This document shows positions 1 through 7,728 of a stretch of DNA of 64,000 nt, one piece after another; position 1 is the stretch's first letter; each line of letters opens with the position of its first letter. The stretch comes from Psychrobacter sp. NG25 (GTDB lineage Bacteria > Pseudomonadota > Gammaproteobacteria > Pseudomonadales > Moraxellaceae). A model generated the notes under the pieces. It saw only the letters and a program-made list of their open reading frames with translations, ran no database searches and had not been told where the DNA came from. Position numbers and translations under genes: made by a program. Location of the stretch: contig NZ_JADGMV010000007.1 in the NCBI RefSeq assembly GCF_015234355.1, forward strand, positions 1 through 64,000, given 5' to 3'.

Positions 1-110
1 CGACAATAGCGCGATGGCCCCACCTGATCCCTTCCCGAACTCAGAAGTGAAACATCGTAGCGCCAATGGTAGTGTGGGTTCGCCCATGTGAGAGTAGGTC
101 ATCGTCAGCT
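1..110 (+). rRNA. rrf: 5S ribosomal RNA, 5' end cut by the window
   Basis: The segment matches the conserved 5S core: the CCACCTGA block near 20-27, CCGAACTCAGAAGTGAAAC near 36-54 and GGTAGTGTGGG near 68-78. The 3' end (GTCATCGTCAGC) can pair with the 5' side that begins GACGAC; only the first few nucleotides lie outside the window. It is the last gene of an rrn operon, since a terminator follows directly. Confidence 0.95.
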
Positions 111-124
111 TCTTATACTTAAAA

Positions 125-157
125 AGAGTCATCCTTAATTGGGTGGCTCTTTTTTTT
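125..157 (+). terminator. rho-independent terminator after 5S rRNA
   Basis: A 10-bp stem (AGAGTCATCC / GGGTGGCTCT, with two G-U pairs) encloses a 6-nt loop and is followed by eight T residues. It lies 15 bp after the 5S gene and should end the rrn transcript. Confidence 0.9.
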
Positions 158-249
158 ATCTTTTATTCCTAGTGACCTACGTAGCAAATCCTATTTAAAG
201 GAGTTGCTCTTGCGCTGCCTAAAATTGGCATGCAATTTTTACGGCGCTC

Positions 250-264
250 AGGTCATCGTCAGCT
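250..264 (+). repeat. Second copy of the 5S rRNA 3' end (relic)
   Basis: AGGTCATCGTCAGCT here is identical to 96-110 at the 3' end of the 5S gene. No other part of a 5S gene is present between them. Like the true 5S end it is followed by a strong terminator, which suggests a deleted second 5S copy or slippage during rrn recombination. Confidence 0.75.
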
Positions 265-278
265 CTCTATTCAAAGTT

Positions 279-311
279 AAACCCCCAACGCTCACGCGTT
301 GGGGGTTTTCT
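279..311 (+). terminator. second rrn-end terminator
   Basis: A perfect GC-rich stem (AACCCCCAACG / CGTTGGGGGTT) with a 6-nt loop is followed by TTTTC. It lies about 130 bp after the first terminator and gives the operon a double stop. Confidence 0.9.
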
Positions 312-489
312 TTTGCTTGATTTTGGAAAAAATGGCTAACGTACGAGGCATTGAGCAAAAATGCTTAGCAAGTTCATCCCAACGCACATACTATTTCCTT
401 CATCATTGAATAATAGGTTAGCTTGACAGTATCCATAAATAAGGCTACATTTTTGTTAGTTCTAAAAAGAAATCTATAAGGAAATAGAC

Positions 490-1218
490 ATGCATAGAGC
501 ACCCGTAGCGGTTGTCATTGGGGCAGGCGATGCCACTGGCAGTGCTGTTGCAAAACGTTTTGCAAGAGAAGGTTTTACCTTATGCGTGACTAGAAGGAGT
601 GTTGATAAACTTGACACGTTAGTTGGTGACATTGAAGCAGCTGGTGGAGTAGCCAACCCATTTGGTTGTGATGCGCGTGTAGAAAAAGAGATGGTCGAGT
701 TATTCGCTCATATTGAAAAGGATATTGGACCGATTGAAGTAGTGGTATTTAATATCGGTGCAAATGTACACTTCTCAATTATTGATACCACAGAAAGAGT
801 CTTTCGAAAAGTATGGGAAATGGCAGCACTATCTGGATTTTTGACAGGTAGAGAAGCTGCAAAAGTTATGATTCCACGTGGAAAAGGCACGATTATTTTC
901 ACTGGAGCAACAGCTTCTTTGCGAGGCAGTAAAGATTTTTCGGCTTTTGCTAGCGCTAAATTTGCGTTACGTGCTTTGGCGCAAAGCATGGCACGTGAGT
1001 TAGGACCAAAAGGTATACATGTGGCGCACCCTATTATTGATGGTGCTATTGATACGGTATTTATCCGTGACAATTTTCCGGAGCGCTATGCAATTAAAGA
1101 CCAAGATGGCATCTTGAATCCTGAGCATATCGCTGAGCAGTATTGGCAATTACACTGTCAACCGAGAGACAGTTGGACGCATGAGCTGGATTTACGCCCG
1201 TGGATGGAAACTTTCTAA
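490..1218 (+). CDS. SDR family oxidoreductase, catalytic Tyr replaced by Phe
   Basis: A 242-residue short-chain dehydrogenase/reductase. The N-terminus has a Rossmann beta-alpha unit with a glycine-rich motif (IGAGDATG, residues 10-17), so it should bind NAD(P). The usual active-site YxxxK reads FASAK: Phe153 stands at the Tyr position and Lys157 is kept. The stretch after it (ALRALAQSMARELGPKGIHVAH) is typical of one SDR subgroup that often has Phe here. Without the Tyr the classical proton relay is missing, so the reaction and substrate are unknown. AAGGAAATAGAC precedes the ATG. The HCCA-isomerase-like gene follows 56 bp later and may be co-transcribed. Confidence 0.88.
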   Translation: MHRAPVAVVIGAGDATGSAVAKRFAREGFTLCVTRRSVDKLDTLVGDIEAAGGVANPFGCDARVEKEMVELFAHIEKDIGPIEVVVFNIGANVHFSIIDTTERVFRKVWEMAALSGFLTGREAAKVMIPRGKGTIIFTGATASLRGSKDFSAFASAKFALRALAQSMARELGPKGIHVAHPIIDGAIDTVFIRDNFPERYAIKDQDGILNPEHIAEQYWQLHCQPRDSWTHELDLRPWMETF

Positions 1219-1274
1219 CATTTATCTAACGATAAATCCCCAAGGTTTTAATATACATTGCAAGGAATGCAAAG

Positions 1275-1868
1275 ATGAGTAAACAAATAGAATTTTTCTT
1301 TGATGTGGGCAGTCCAGCCAGTTATTTGGCATGGACACAATTAGAGAGCATAGCACAGCGTCACAATGCTGAAATTATTTGGCGACCTATGTTGCTTGGA
1401 GCCGTTTTTCAAGCGGTTGGCAATACCTCACCAGCTGCAGTACCTGCGAAAGGTGCTTATATGCTCACAGACCTTAAGCGCTTCTCGAATATTTACGAGG
1501 TACCATTTAACTTCAATCCATTTTTTCCGTTAAATACCATGCATCTCATGCGAGGTATTACTGCCTACCTAGGGGAACCTGAGTTTCCAAGTTGTCTGAC
1601 GGCCATCTTTAATGCTTTATGGGCTGAAAAGCTCAATATGGAATCATCAGAGGTAGTCGCTGAAGCTTTGGTTAGAGCTGGTATTGATGCCACTGATTTT
1701 ATGACACGTATAAGCGATATTGAGATCAAGGAGCGTTTGAAAGCGACTACTGAGGAAGCTGTATCGCGAGGTGTATTTGGTGCACCGAGTTTCTTTGTAA
1801 ATGATGAAATGTTCTTTGGACAAGATCGTTTGAATTTCGTTGAGGATGCTTTAAAAGACTCACTCTAA
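1275..1868 (+). CDS. 2-hydroxychromene-2-carboxylate isomerase family protein
   Basis: A 197-residue thioredoxin-fold protein of the DsbA/kappa-GST group. The N-terminus (IEFFFDVGSPASYLAW) carries the Ser that replaces Cys in HCCA isomerases, and GVFGAPSFFVNDEMFFGQDRL near the C-terminus is the glutathione-binding cis-Pro region of this family. Named members isomerise 2-hydroxychromene-2-carboxylate in naphthalene degradation using glutathione, but no other aromatic-degradation gene is present, so the substrate is probably different. It lies 56 bp after the SDR gene; AAGGAATGCAAAG precedes the ATG. Confidence 0.88.
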   Translation: MSKQIEFFFDVGSPASYLAWTQLESIAQRHNAEIIWRPMLLGAVFQAVGNTSPAAVPAKGAYMLTDLKRFSNIYEVPFNFNPFFPLNTMHLMRGITAYLGEPEFPSCLTAIFNALWAEKLNMESSEVVAEALVRAGIDATDFMTRISDIEIKERLKATTEEAVSRGVFGAPSFFVNDEMFFGQDRLNFVEDALKDSL

Positions 1869-1927
1869 TGGATAGTATTAATGTATGAACTGAAAGTACC
1901 TTAATGATGGTTCTTTAAATGCATAGA

Positions 1928-1966
1928 AAACCCCTGCTAATATTGAAAATAGCAGGGGTTTATTTT
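1928..1966. terminator. bidirectional terminator between convergent genes
   Basis: A perfect 12-bp stem (AAACCCCTGCTA / TAGCAGGGGTTT) with a 10-nt loop and T/A-rich flanks. It serves the isomerase gene on the plus strand and can serve the phytase-like gene on the minus strand. Confidence 0.85.
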
Positions 1967-2035
1967 GGTGTCTTATAGCTGAAGCCTTTCTAACTTCTAG
2001 TTTAGTTATGATCTACTACAAGCACTAATGGCAAT

Positions 2036-3412
2036 TTATTTCGCCTGTAAAAAATCCTTGACCTCTAACAATAATAGTTCGTTATCATCTGCTCGATTTG
2101 GGTCTCGGCTAGAGGAAAAAGGCAGGTTGTTATCATTACCTACCACGATGTGGCTTTCATCGATGATGTCTACATTTTCAATAGTAAAAAATGGAAATAC
2201 AAATTTATCACCTACTAAAGGTTTTTTAGCCACGCCCTTGGTATCTTTAATAGCCATCAAATTAATGTACGCCACTTTTTCAGCGATCTGACTTTTAGGG
2301 TCTAATTTGACCTTGTATATACGTTTGAATACGGCTGGTTTGTCAAAGCACTGACTTTTATCTACAGCTGCTGTTTGGCACGCTCTATCGCTTACACCTT
2401 CTAAATTGTCTCGTTCAATAATCAAACCATAAGTATCATCGATCATATTAAAGTCTCCGATCGCATACTCGTTATTATCAAGTATGTATTTCCAGCTCTT
2501 ATCAGTATAGGTATTACGCTTGGTATCAAACTGTAAGATGCGCAAGAAGTTCTGACCATCGACTGAATCATATTCTTGACGCTTTTGGTTATAAACAGCG
2601 CCTTCTAACATAGGATATAAATAACGTCCATTTGGGGCTGATGCCATACCTTCAAAGCCCTTAGAGCGTTTAATACTGTATAACGGTAGATTGTCATCGG
2701 GTTTGCTTGGTAATTGTAAGGTGGGATGGTCTGGAGAATGTACGGTCTCCCCATCTACTTTTGTGTCATATATGGCTTTAAGTGTGCCTTTGCTGTCAAA
2801 TCTTAGTAACCATGGGCCAAACTCTTCACCGACCCAAATATCACCATCAATGATTTGGAAACTTTCTGGATCAAAATCAGATCCTGTTAAATAGCGGCGA
2901 TTACTGTCTTGATGCGTAATTCGGTGAGGTATCACTTTATTCTGATCATTAAAGAAAATAGTTTGTATAGGTTCAAAAACCCCTTTATCCCAATCCATTC
3001 GATACTGACGCATGAATAACATGGCATCTGGTGAATTGGCTTTACTACCAAAACCATTATCGGTCAATATCCAATAACTGCCATCAGGCATATATTTAAT
3101 ACCAGAATGTCCTTGCACAGGTTGTCCTGGAAATGGCAGCTTGATACCAGTGGGACGATCTGCCGATTTACCTTCAACACTGCCAAGTTGTTCAACCAAT
3201 TGCCCCGTAGTGTATTTACCACTGACTTGCAAATCTTTGGGCGCATCAGTTGGAGCAGAGATAAATGTTTGAGAGGGTAGTAGGGCATGTGAGACCAATT
3301 CAGCAGGGTAGGCATCCGCTGCTGTTGCTAACTGACCAATACCAGTTGTGGCGATGATAGCCATACTTATTCTCAAAAAATTAGCCCTTCTTGTGTACAT
3401 TTTTTTCTCCAA
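2036..3412 (-). CDS. secreted esterase-like activity of phytase family protein
   Basis: A 458-residue protein with an N-terminal signal peptide (hydrophobic ISMAIIATTGIGQLATAADA, cleavage likely after ATA). The body matches the family described as esterase-like activity of phytase: HSGIKYMPDGSYWILTDNGFG near 101-121, DPESFQIIDGDIWVGEEFGPWLLRFD near 181-206, and a C-terminal VDIIDESHIVVGNDNNLPFS. The fold is a beta-propeller and the likely site is the periplasm or outside. The substrate is not known; phosphoesters are likely. It is transcribed alone, convergent with the isomerase gene; AGAAAAAA precedes the ATG, a weak ribosome site. Confidence 0.85.
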   Translation of the reverse strand: MEKKMYTRRANFLRISMAIIATTGIGQLATAADAYPAELVSHALLPSQTFISAPTDAPKDLQVSGKYTTGQLVEQLGSVEGKSADRPTGIKLPFPGQPVQGHSGIKYMPDGSYWILTDNGFGSKANSPDAMLFMRQYRMDWDKGVFEPIQTIFFNDQNKVIPHRITHQDSNRRYLTGSDFDPESFQIIDGDIWVGEEFGPWLLRFDSKGTLKAIYDTKVDGETVHSPDHPTLQLPSKPDDNLPLYSIKRSKGFEGMASAPNGRYLYPMLEGAVYNQKRQEYDSVDGQNFLRILQFDTKRNTYTDKSWKYILDNNEYAIGDFNMIDDTYGLIIERDNLEGVSDRACQTAAVDKSQCFDKPAVFKRIYKVKLDPKSQIAEKVAYINLMAIKDTKGVAKKPLVGDKFVFPFFTIENVDIIDESHIVVGNDNNLPFSSSRDPNRADDNELLLLEVKDFLQAK

Positions 3413-3594
3413 TTCTTCAATTTATTATTGCTGATCGTTAATCAAGAAGATTAAATTATGGCTATGAAGTATGTCTGTTTAATGACATCAAGACTCACGC
3501 TGAATAGGATGGTCAATGTGGCTTACGATAATATGAAAGCAATATGGTTATGCCTATTTATGTCTATACGCTCAGTTAAATTAGGCATCTAGAG

Positions 3595-3614
3595 ATTCAA
3601 CTATTTAGTTGAAT
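3595..3614. promoter_or_regulatory. Palindrome upstream of mesX, possible operator
   Basis: ATTCAACTA and TAGTTGAAT are 9-bp arms of a perfect inverted repeat separated by TT. It lies about 180 bp before mesX and 55 bp before the MetR-like box. Symmetry and position fit a LysR-type or other dimeric regulator site; no factor is identified. Confidence 0.4.
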
Positions 3615-3668
3615 AGATAATCAATACTGACACTATCCAATACTCTTTATACTATTAAACTATATAAA

Positions 3669-3681
3669 TGAATTAAATTCA
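3669..3681. promoter_or_regulatory. MetR-like box upstream of mesX-mesD
   Basis: TGAATTAAATTCA matches exactly the gammaproteobacterial MetR consensus TGAA-N5-TTCA. It lies 115 bp before a methionine synthase operon, where such a site makes biological sense. In this AT-rich region the motif could also arise by chance. Confidence 0.5.
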
Positions 3682-3796
3682 TCTTTTATTTAAATTAAGT
3701 CGTTTTTATTCATGTTGCGATTCGGGCATAATCTATTCCATACACAAATTTGGTTTTGTCTCAGATAATGAGAATAGATTAAGGTAGCAGATCCCC

Positions 3797-4819
3797 ATGA
3801 GTAAAGAATTTACCTGTTCAATTAAGCGCATTCGTTTTGACGAAAACTATCAGCCTGCAGACAGCACGCGTTTGACGACTAACTTTGCGAATTTGGCACG
3901 TGGTGAGCACCGCGAAGAAAATTTACGTAAAACGCTACGCATGATAAATAACCGCTTTAACGCGTTGGCGCATTGGGATAACCTGACAGCAGACCGTTAT
4001 TCTGTCGAGGTCGATATCATTTCTGTCGATATGGATGTCGAAGGTAATGGTCATACATTCCCAATTATTGAGACGTTACAAACAACGATAGTTGATCATA
4101 AAGATAACAAACGTATTGACGGTATGATTGGTAATAGCTTCTCTTCTTATGTACGTGACTACGATTTTAGCGTGGTATTGCCAGAGCATCGTGATAAAAA
4201 TTTAGCATCAATAACGCCAGATAATTTTGGTGAGTTGCATGGCAAACTGTTCCAATACTTATTGAACTCAGAAGCATACAACGCTAGTTTTCATAAAAAA
4301 CCTGTGATTTGTCTGAGTGTCTCAACCAGTAAAACCTACTATCGTACAGCCAACCAGCATCCTGTTTTAGGCGTTGAGTACAGACAAGATGACTATTCGT
4401 TGACTGATGATTATTTTCATAAGATGGGCTTAACCGTTCGTTACTTTATGCCTGAAAATAGTGCGGCACCTTTAGCCTTTTATTTTGCCGGCGACTTGCT
4501 AAGTGATTACACTGATCTTGAGCTGATAAGCGCTATCAGTACGATGGAGACGTTCCAAAAAATCTACCGTCCTGAGATTTATAATGCCAACTCGAGCGCA
4601 GGTGAAGTGTATCAACCGAGCTTAAAGTACCAAGATTACTCACTGACTCAAATTGTGTATGACCGCGCCGAGCGTAGCCAGATGGCAGTGACACAAGGCA
4701 AATTCACTGAAGAACAGTTCATTAAGCCTCACCAAGCTATTCTGGAAGAGTGGGCTGCAAGCTACGATGTGACAAGTGAAGGGGCCAAAAAAAATGTGGC
4801 TAAACAACAAGCTGCCTAA
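3797..4819 (+). CDS. mesX: DUF1852 protein, MesX partner of methionine synthase MesD
   Basis: A 340-residue DUF1852 protein, recognised by its N-terminus (FTCSIKRIRFDENYQPADSTRLTTNFANLARGEHR) and NMxxINNRFNALAHWDN-like region. It has no signal peptide or membrane segment. In Acinetobacter this family (MesX, a putative oxygenase) is reported to be required for methionine synthesis by the folate-independent synthase MesD, in an oxygen-dependent way. Here mesD follows 41 bp later, then a flavin reductase that could supply reduced flavin. An AAGG ribosome site is 12 bp before the ATG. A MetR-like box lies upstream. Confidence 0.88.
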   Translation: MSKEFTCSIKRIRFDENYQPADSTRLTTNFANLARGEHREENLRKTLRMINNRFNALAHWDNLTADRYSVEVDIISVDMDVEGNGHTFPIIETLQTTIVDHKDNKRIDGMIGNSFSSYVRDYDFSVVLPEHRDKNLASITPDNFGELHGKLFQYLLNSEAYNASFHKKPVICLSVSTSKTYYRTANQHPVLGVEYRQDDYSLTDDYFHKMGLTVRYFMPENSAAPLAFYFAGDLLSDYTDLELISAISTMETFQKIYRPEIYNANSSAGEVYQPSLKYQDYSLTQIVYDRAERSQMAVTQGKFTEEQFIKPHQAILEEWAASYDVTSEGAKKNVAKQQAA

Positions 4820-4869
4820 CTGATCCTCACTAATTAACATAATAAAAAATAAATAAGAAGATGAATCAC

Positions 4870-5898
4870 ATGAAATTATTATTACCGACCTCAACCGCTG
4901 GCAGCTTACCGAAACCTTCTTGGCTAGCAGAACCGGAGAAAATCTGGTCACCTTGGGCATTAGAAGGTGAGCAGTTGATTGAAGCCAAACAAGATGCTCT
5001 ACGGTTATCACTACAAGAACAAGTACACGCAGGGATTGATATCGTCAGTGATGGCGAACAGACCCGTCAGCACTTTGTGACCACTTTCATTGAGCATCTG
5101 GATGGCGTCGATTTTGAAAAGCGTGAGACGGTCAAAATCCGTAATCGCTATGATGCGAGCGTGCCGTCTGTTGTTGGCGCAGTGAGTCGCCAAAAGCCAG
5201 TATTTGTAGAAGATGCTAAATTTTTACGTCAGCAGACCAATCAGCCAATCAAGTGGGCGCTACCAGGGCCAATGACGATGATTGATACACTGTATGATGG
5301 TCATTATAAAAGTCGTGAAAAACTGGCTTGGGAATTTGCCAAAATCCTTAATCAAGAAGCGAAAGAGCTAGAGGCTGCTGGTGTTGATATCATTCAATTC
5401 GATGAGCCTGCCTTTAACGTGTTTTTTGATGAGGTGAATGACTGGGGTATAGCCACTTTAGAGCGTGCCCTGGAAGGTTTGAAATGTGAAACGGCTGTCC
5501 ATATTTGCTACGGCTATGGCATCAAAGCCAACACCGATTGGAAAAAGACACTGGGTTCAGAGTGGCGCCAATATGAGAAAGCTTTTCCCAAATTACAGCA
5601 GTCGAAAGTCGATATTATCTCACTAGAGTGTCAAAACTCACGTGTGCCTATGGATTTGATTGAATTGATTCGCGGTAAAAAGGTAATGGTTGGTGCCATT
5701 GATGTGGCAACCAATACTATTGAGACACCAGAAGAGGTAGCAAATACGCTACGCAAAGCGCTACAATTTGTCGATGCTGACAAGCTGTATCCTGCAACCA
5801 ATTGCGGTATGGCACCGTTGTCTCGCCAAGTTGCAAGAGGCAAGCTAAATGCATTAAGTGCAGGCGCACAGATTGTTCGTCAAGAGCTGACTGCCTAG
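4870..5898 (+). CDS. mesD: folate-independent core methionine synthase, MetE C-terminal domain type
   Basis: A 342-residue protein equal to only the catalytic half of cobalamin-independent methionine synthase. It transfers a methyl group to homocysteine; short forms lacking the MetE N-terminal domain do not use methyl-folate. Zinc ligands expected from MetE are present: His211 and Cys213 (HIC), Glu253 (SLECQN) and Cys312 (TNCGM). TAGSLPKP and VSDGEQ near the N-terminus are also typical. An ATG 9 bp upstream (4861) directly abuts AAGAAG; the ATG at 4870 has better spacing and was chosen. The context with DUF1852 assigns it to the MesD type. Confidence 0.88.
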   Translation: MKLLLPTSTAGSLPKPSWLAEPEKIWSPWALEGEQLIEAKQDALRLSLQEQVHAGIDIVSDGEQTRQHFVTTFIEHLDGVDFEKRETVKIRNRYDASVPSVVGAVSRQKPVFVEDAKFLRQQTNQPIKWALPGPMTMIDTLYDGHYKSREKLAWEFAKILNQEAKELEAAGVDIIQFDEPAFNVFFDEVNDWGIATLERALEGLKCETAVHICYGYGIKANTDWKKTLGSEWRQYEKAFPKLQQSKVDIISLECQNSRVPMDLIELIRGKKVMVGAIDVATNTIETPEEVANTLRKALQFVDADKLYPATNCGMAPLSRQVARGKLNALSAGAQIVRQELTA

Positions 5899-5950
5899 CG
5901 TTTATTGGTACACATGAGTGTTTACTGATCTGAAATTTAGGACTTAAGAT

Positions 5951-6463
5951 ATGATTGAAGCAACTGACTTTAGAGATGCCATGTCTTTATTGACAACCGC
6001 AGTAAGTGTTGTCACCACAGAAGGCCCATCTGGTCTTCATGGATTTACGGCATCTGCAGTATGTAGCGTCACAGATACGCCGCCGACCTTGCTTGTCTGT
6101 ATGAATCAGACGTCTCGATCACATGGCTACTTTATTGAAAATAAAATCTTAAGTGTTAATGTGTTGGGTGCACGGCATGAACAGATATCTAATGCATTCG
6201 CTTCTAAATTGCATTCAGCAGCGCGCTTTGAATATGGCGCTTGGACGCAATTGCAAACAGGCGCCCCTGTATTAGAAGATGCGTTGGTCAGTTTTGACTG
6301 TGAGATAGAGCATATTCAAGAGGTTGGTACACACAGTGTGTTTATGTGTCGCGTTGTCGCTATCAAACAATCTGTCCAACAAGGTATACGAGAGGAAAGC
6401 TTGGTTTATTTTAATCGTGCTTATCACCAAGTGGGGCAGATGGCTCAAGTAGACATTGCTTAA
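5951..6463 (+). CDS. flavin reductase family protein
   Basis: A 170-residue flavin reductase-like FMN-binding split-barrel protein: FRDAMSLLTTAVSVVTTEGPSGLHGFTASAVCSVTDTPPTLLVCMN is the typical N-terminal half, followed by LSVNVLGARHEQIS and an FDCEIEH strand. Such proteins reduce free FMN or FAD with NAD(P)H and feed a separate oxygenase. It lies 52 bp after mesD in the same direction, so the natural inference is that it supplies reduced flavin to MesX. AGGACTTAAGAT precedes the ATG. Confidence 0.85.
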   Translation: MIEATDFRDAMSLLTTAVSVVTTEGPSGLHGFTASAVCSVTDTPPTLLVCMNQTSRSHGYFIENKILSVNVLGARHEQISNAFASKLHSAARFEYGAWTQLQTGAPVLEDALVSFDCEIEHIQEVGTHSVFMCRVVAIKQSVQQGIREESLVYFNRAYHQVGQMAQVDIA

Positions 6464-6532
6464 GTCAGCTATCTCATTATCAAAAAAATATAGTAAGCAT
6501 TTCACCAAATCTAACTAAGAAGTAAATAATCC

Positions 6533-7348
6533 GTGGAATTAATCATTTTTTTAATCATAGGTGCTCTAGCAGGATTTGCTGCAGGGCTTTTCGGTGTGGG
6601 CGGTGGAACCATCATCGTGCCACTATTATTCATTGTCTTTACCCAAATGGGCTATCCTGCTGACACTATTATGCATTTGGCCTTGGGGACTTCGCTTGCG
6701 ACCATTATTATCACGTCTATCAGCTCGTTAATGGCGCACAATAAAAAAGGCGCAGTTATGTGGCCTGTCTTTAAAAATCTGGCACCAGGCCTAGCGATAG
6801 GGTGTTTTTTAGGGGCAGGGATAGCAGGACAGATATCTGGATTATATCTTCAGCTCATCGTTGGTGTGTTTCTGCTTTGGGTTGCCTTTAAAATGTTTAA
6901 GGGTGGTAAAAAGAAAACCACTAGCGATACTGGTAATATTCATACAGTATTGCCTTCAAAACCTAAGCAACTGGCGGCAGGCGGGGTTATTGGTATTGCT
7001 TCTGCCATCTTTGGCATCGGCGGTGGCAGTTTAACCGTACCTTATCTCACGCGCTACGGTGTGGTTATGCAAAAAGCAGTGGGTACGTCAGCAGCGTGCG
7101 GTCTACCTATTGCCATTGCAGGTGCGTTAGGGTTTATGTTTTTTGGAATGAAGCAGCAAGTAGATGTACCCAATACGATTGGTTTTGTCCACATTTATGC
7201 CTTTTTAGGTATCAGTATCATGAGCTTTTTTACCGCAAAGATAGGTGCGAAAGTGGCTCATATACTATCACCACAATTATTAAAAAAGTGTTTTGCGGTA
7301 TTGTTGACCATAGTGGGATGCTATTTTCTTTATAAAGGACTGGTTTGA
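6533..7348 (+). CDS. TauE/SafE family sulfite/organosulfur exporter-like permease
   Basis: A 271-residue integral membrane protein with about eight helices. It shows the internal duplication of the family: GAL(x)GFAAGLFGVGGGTIIVP-type motif at residues 12-30 and GIASAIFGIGGGSLTVPYL near 154-172. Members move sulfite, sulfoacetate or related anions out of the cell. It starts with GTG, with AAGAAG about 10 bp before. It lies 69 bp after the flavin reductase and may belong to the methionine/sulfur operon, which would suggest a sulfur compound as substrate. A strong terminator follows at 7401. Confidence 0.85.
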   Translation: MELIIFLIIGALAGFAAGLFGVGGGTIIVPLLFIVFTQMGYPADTIMHLALGTSLATIIITSISSLMAHNKKGAVMWPVFKNLAPGLAIGCFLGAGIAGQISGLYLQLIVGVFLLWVAFKMFKGGKKKTTSDTGNIHTVLPSKPKQLAAGGVIGIASAIFGIGGGSLTVPYLTRYGVVMQKAVGTSAACGLPIAIAGALGFMFFGMKQQVDVPNTIGFVHIYAFLGISIMSFFTAKIGAKVAHILSPQLLKKCFAVLLTIVGCYFLYKGLV

Positions 7349-7728
7349 GTATAAAGAATCAGATTATCAACTCATAAATACGAATGCTAATAATGAATCG
7401 AGGGTCAAAGTGATAGTCAACTATTGCTTTGACCCTTAGTTTTTTATATCGATTTTTATCATGACCTTTCTATTGATACTCACACCATAAAGCCTCACAA
7501 CCTTTATTTTGTATGATGAGTTCTGTTTATACTCGTGTTGGTGATTCGTCTCGTTTTGCCGATATGTCTCGGTATTATGGTAATCTTAGCTTGTTCAAGT
7601 TGAGCGGTCTACTTGTGAGTATTACTGTTGAAACCGTTGTTTAAACAAGTGCTGAGACAGTCTCGATAATGAGTGCCTTTTTTACTTGATAAAAACGCGC
7701 TGACCGATTCTAATAATAAGGAATAACC
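7349..7728. other. Intergenic region before the alcohol dehydrogenase
   Basis: It contains the terminator of the sulfur operon (7401-7447). The remaining 280 bp upstream of the dehydrogenase show no repeat, RNA gene or clear promoter. Confidence 0.6.
7401..7447 (+). terminator. terminator of the mesX-TauE operon
   Basis: A 16-bp stem (AGGGTCAAAGTGATAG / CTATTGCTTTGACCCT, two G-U pairs) with a TCAA tetraloop is followed by TAGTTTTTT. Confidence 0.88.

Larger units (their letters stand above)
158..489. other. Intergenic stretch between rrn operon and SDR gene
   Basis: It holds a relic of the 5S 3' end (250-264) and a second terminator (279-311). The part from 312 to 489 carries the presumed promoter of the SDR gene; no clear -35/-10 pair was recognised. 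Confidence 0.6.
3413..3796. other. Divergent intergenic region upstream of mesX
   Basis: It separates the divergent phytase-like and mesX genes and is very AT-rich. It contains a 20-bp near-perfect palindrome (3595-3614) and a MetR-like box (3669-3681), listed separately. A GATAATGAGAAT stretch near 3765 looks weakly Fur-like and was not called. Confidence 0.6.

Noticed and set aside
3762-3782. Fur-like GATAATGAGAAT stretch before mesX
   Set aside because: Too few matches to the 19-bp Fur box and AT-rich context; no iron gene nearby.
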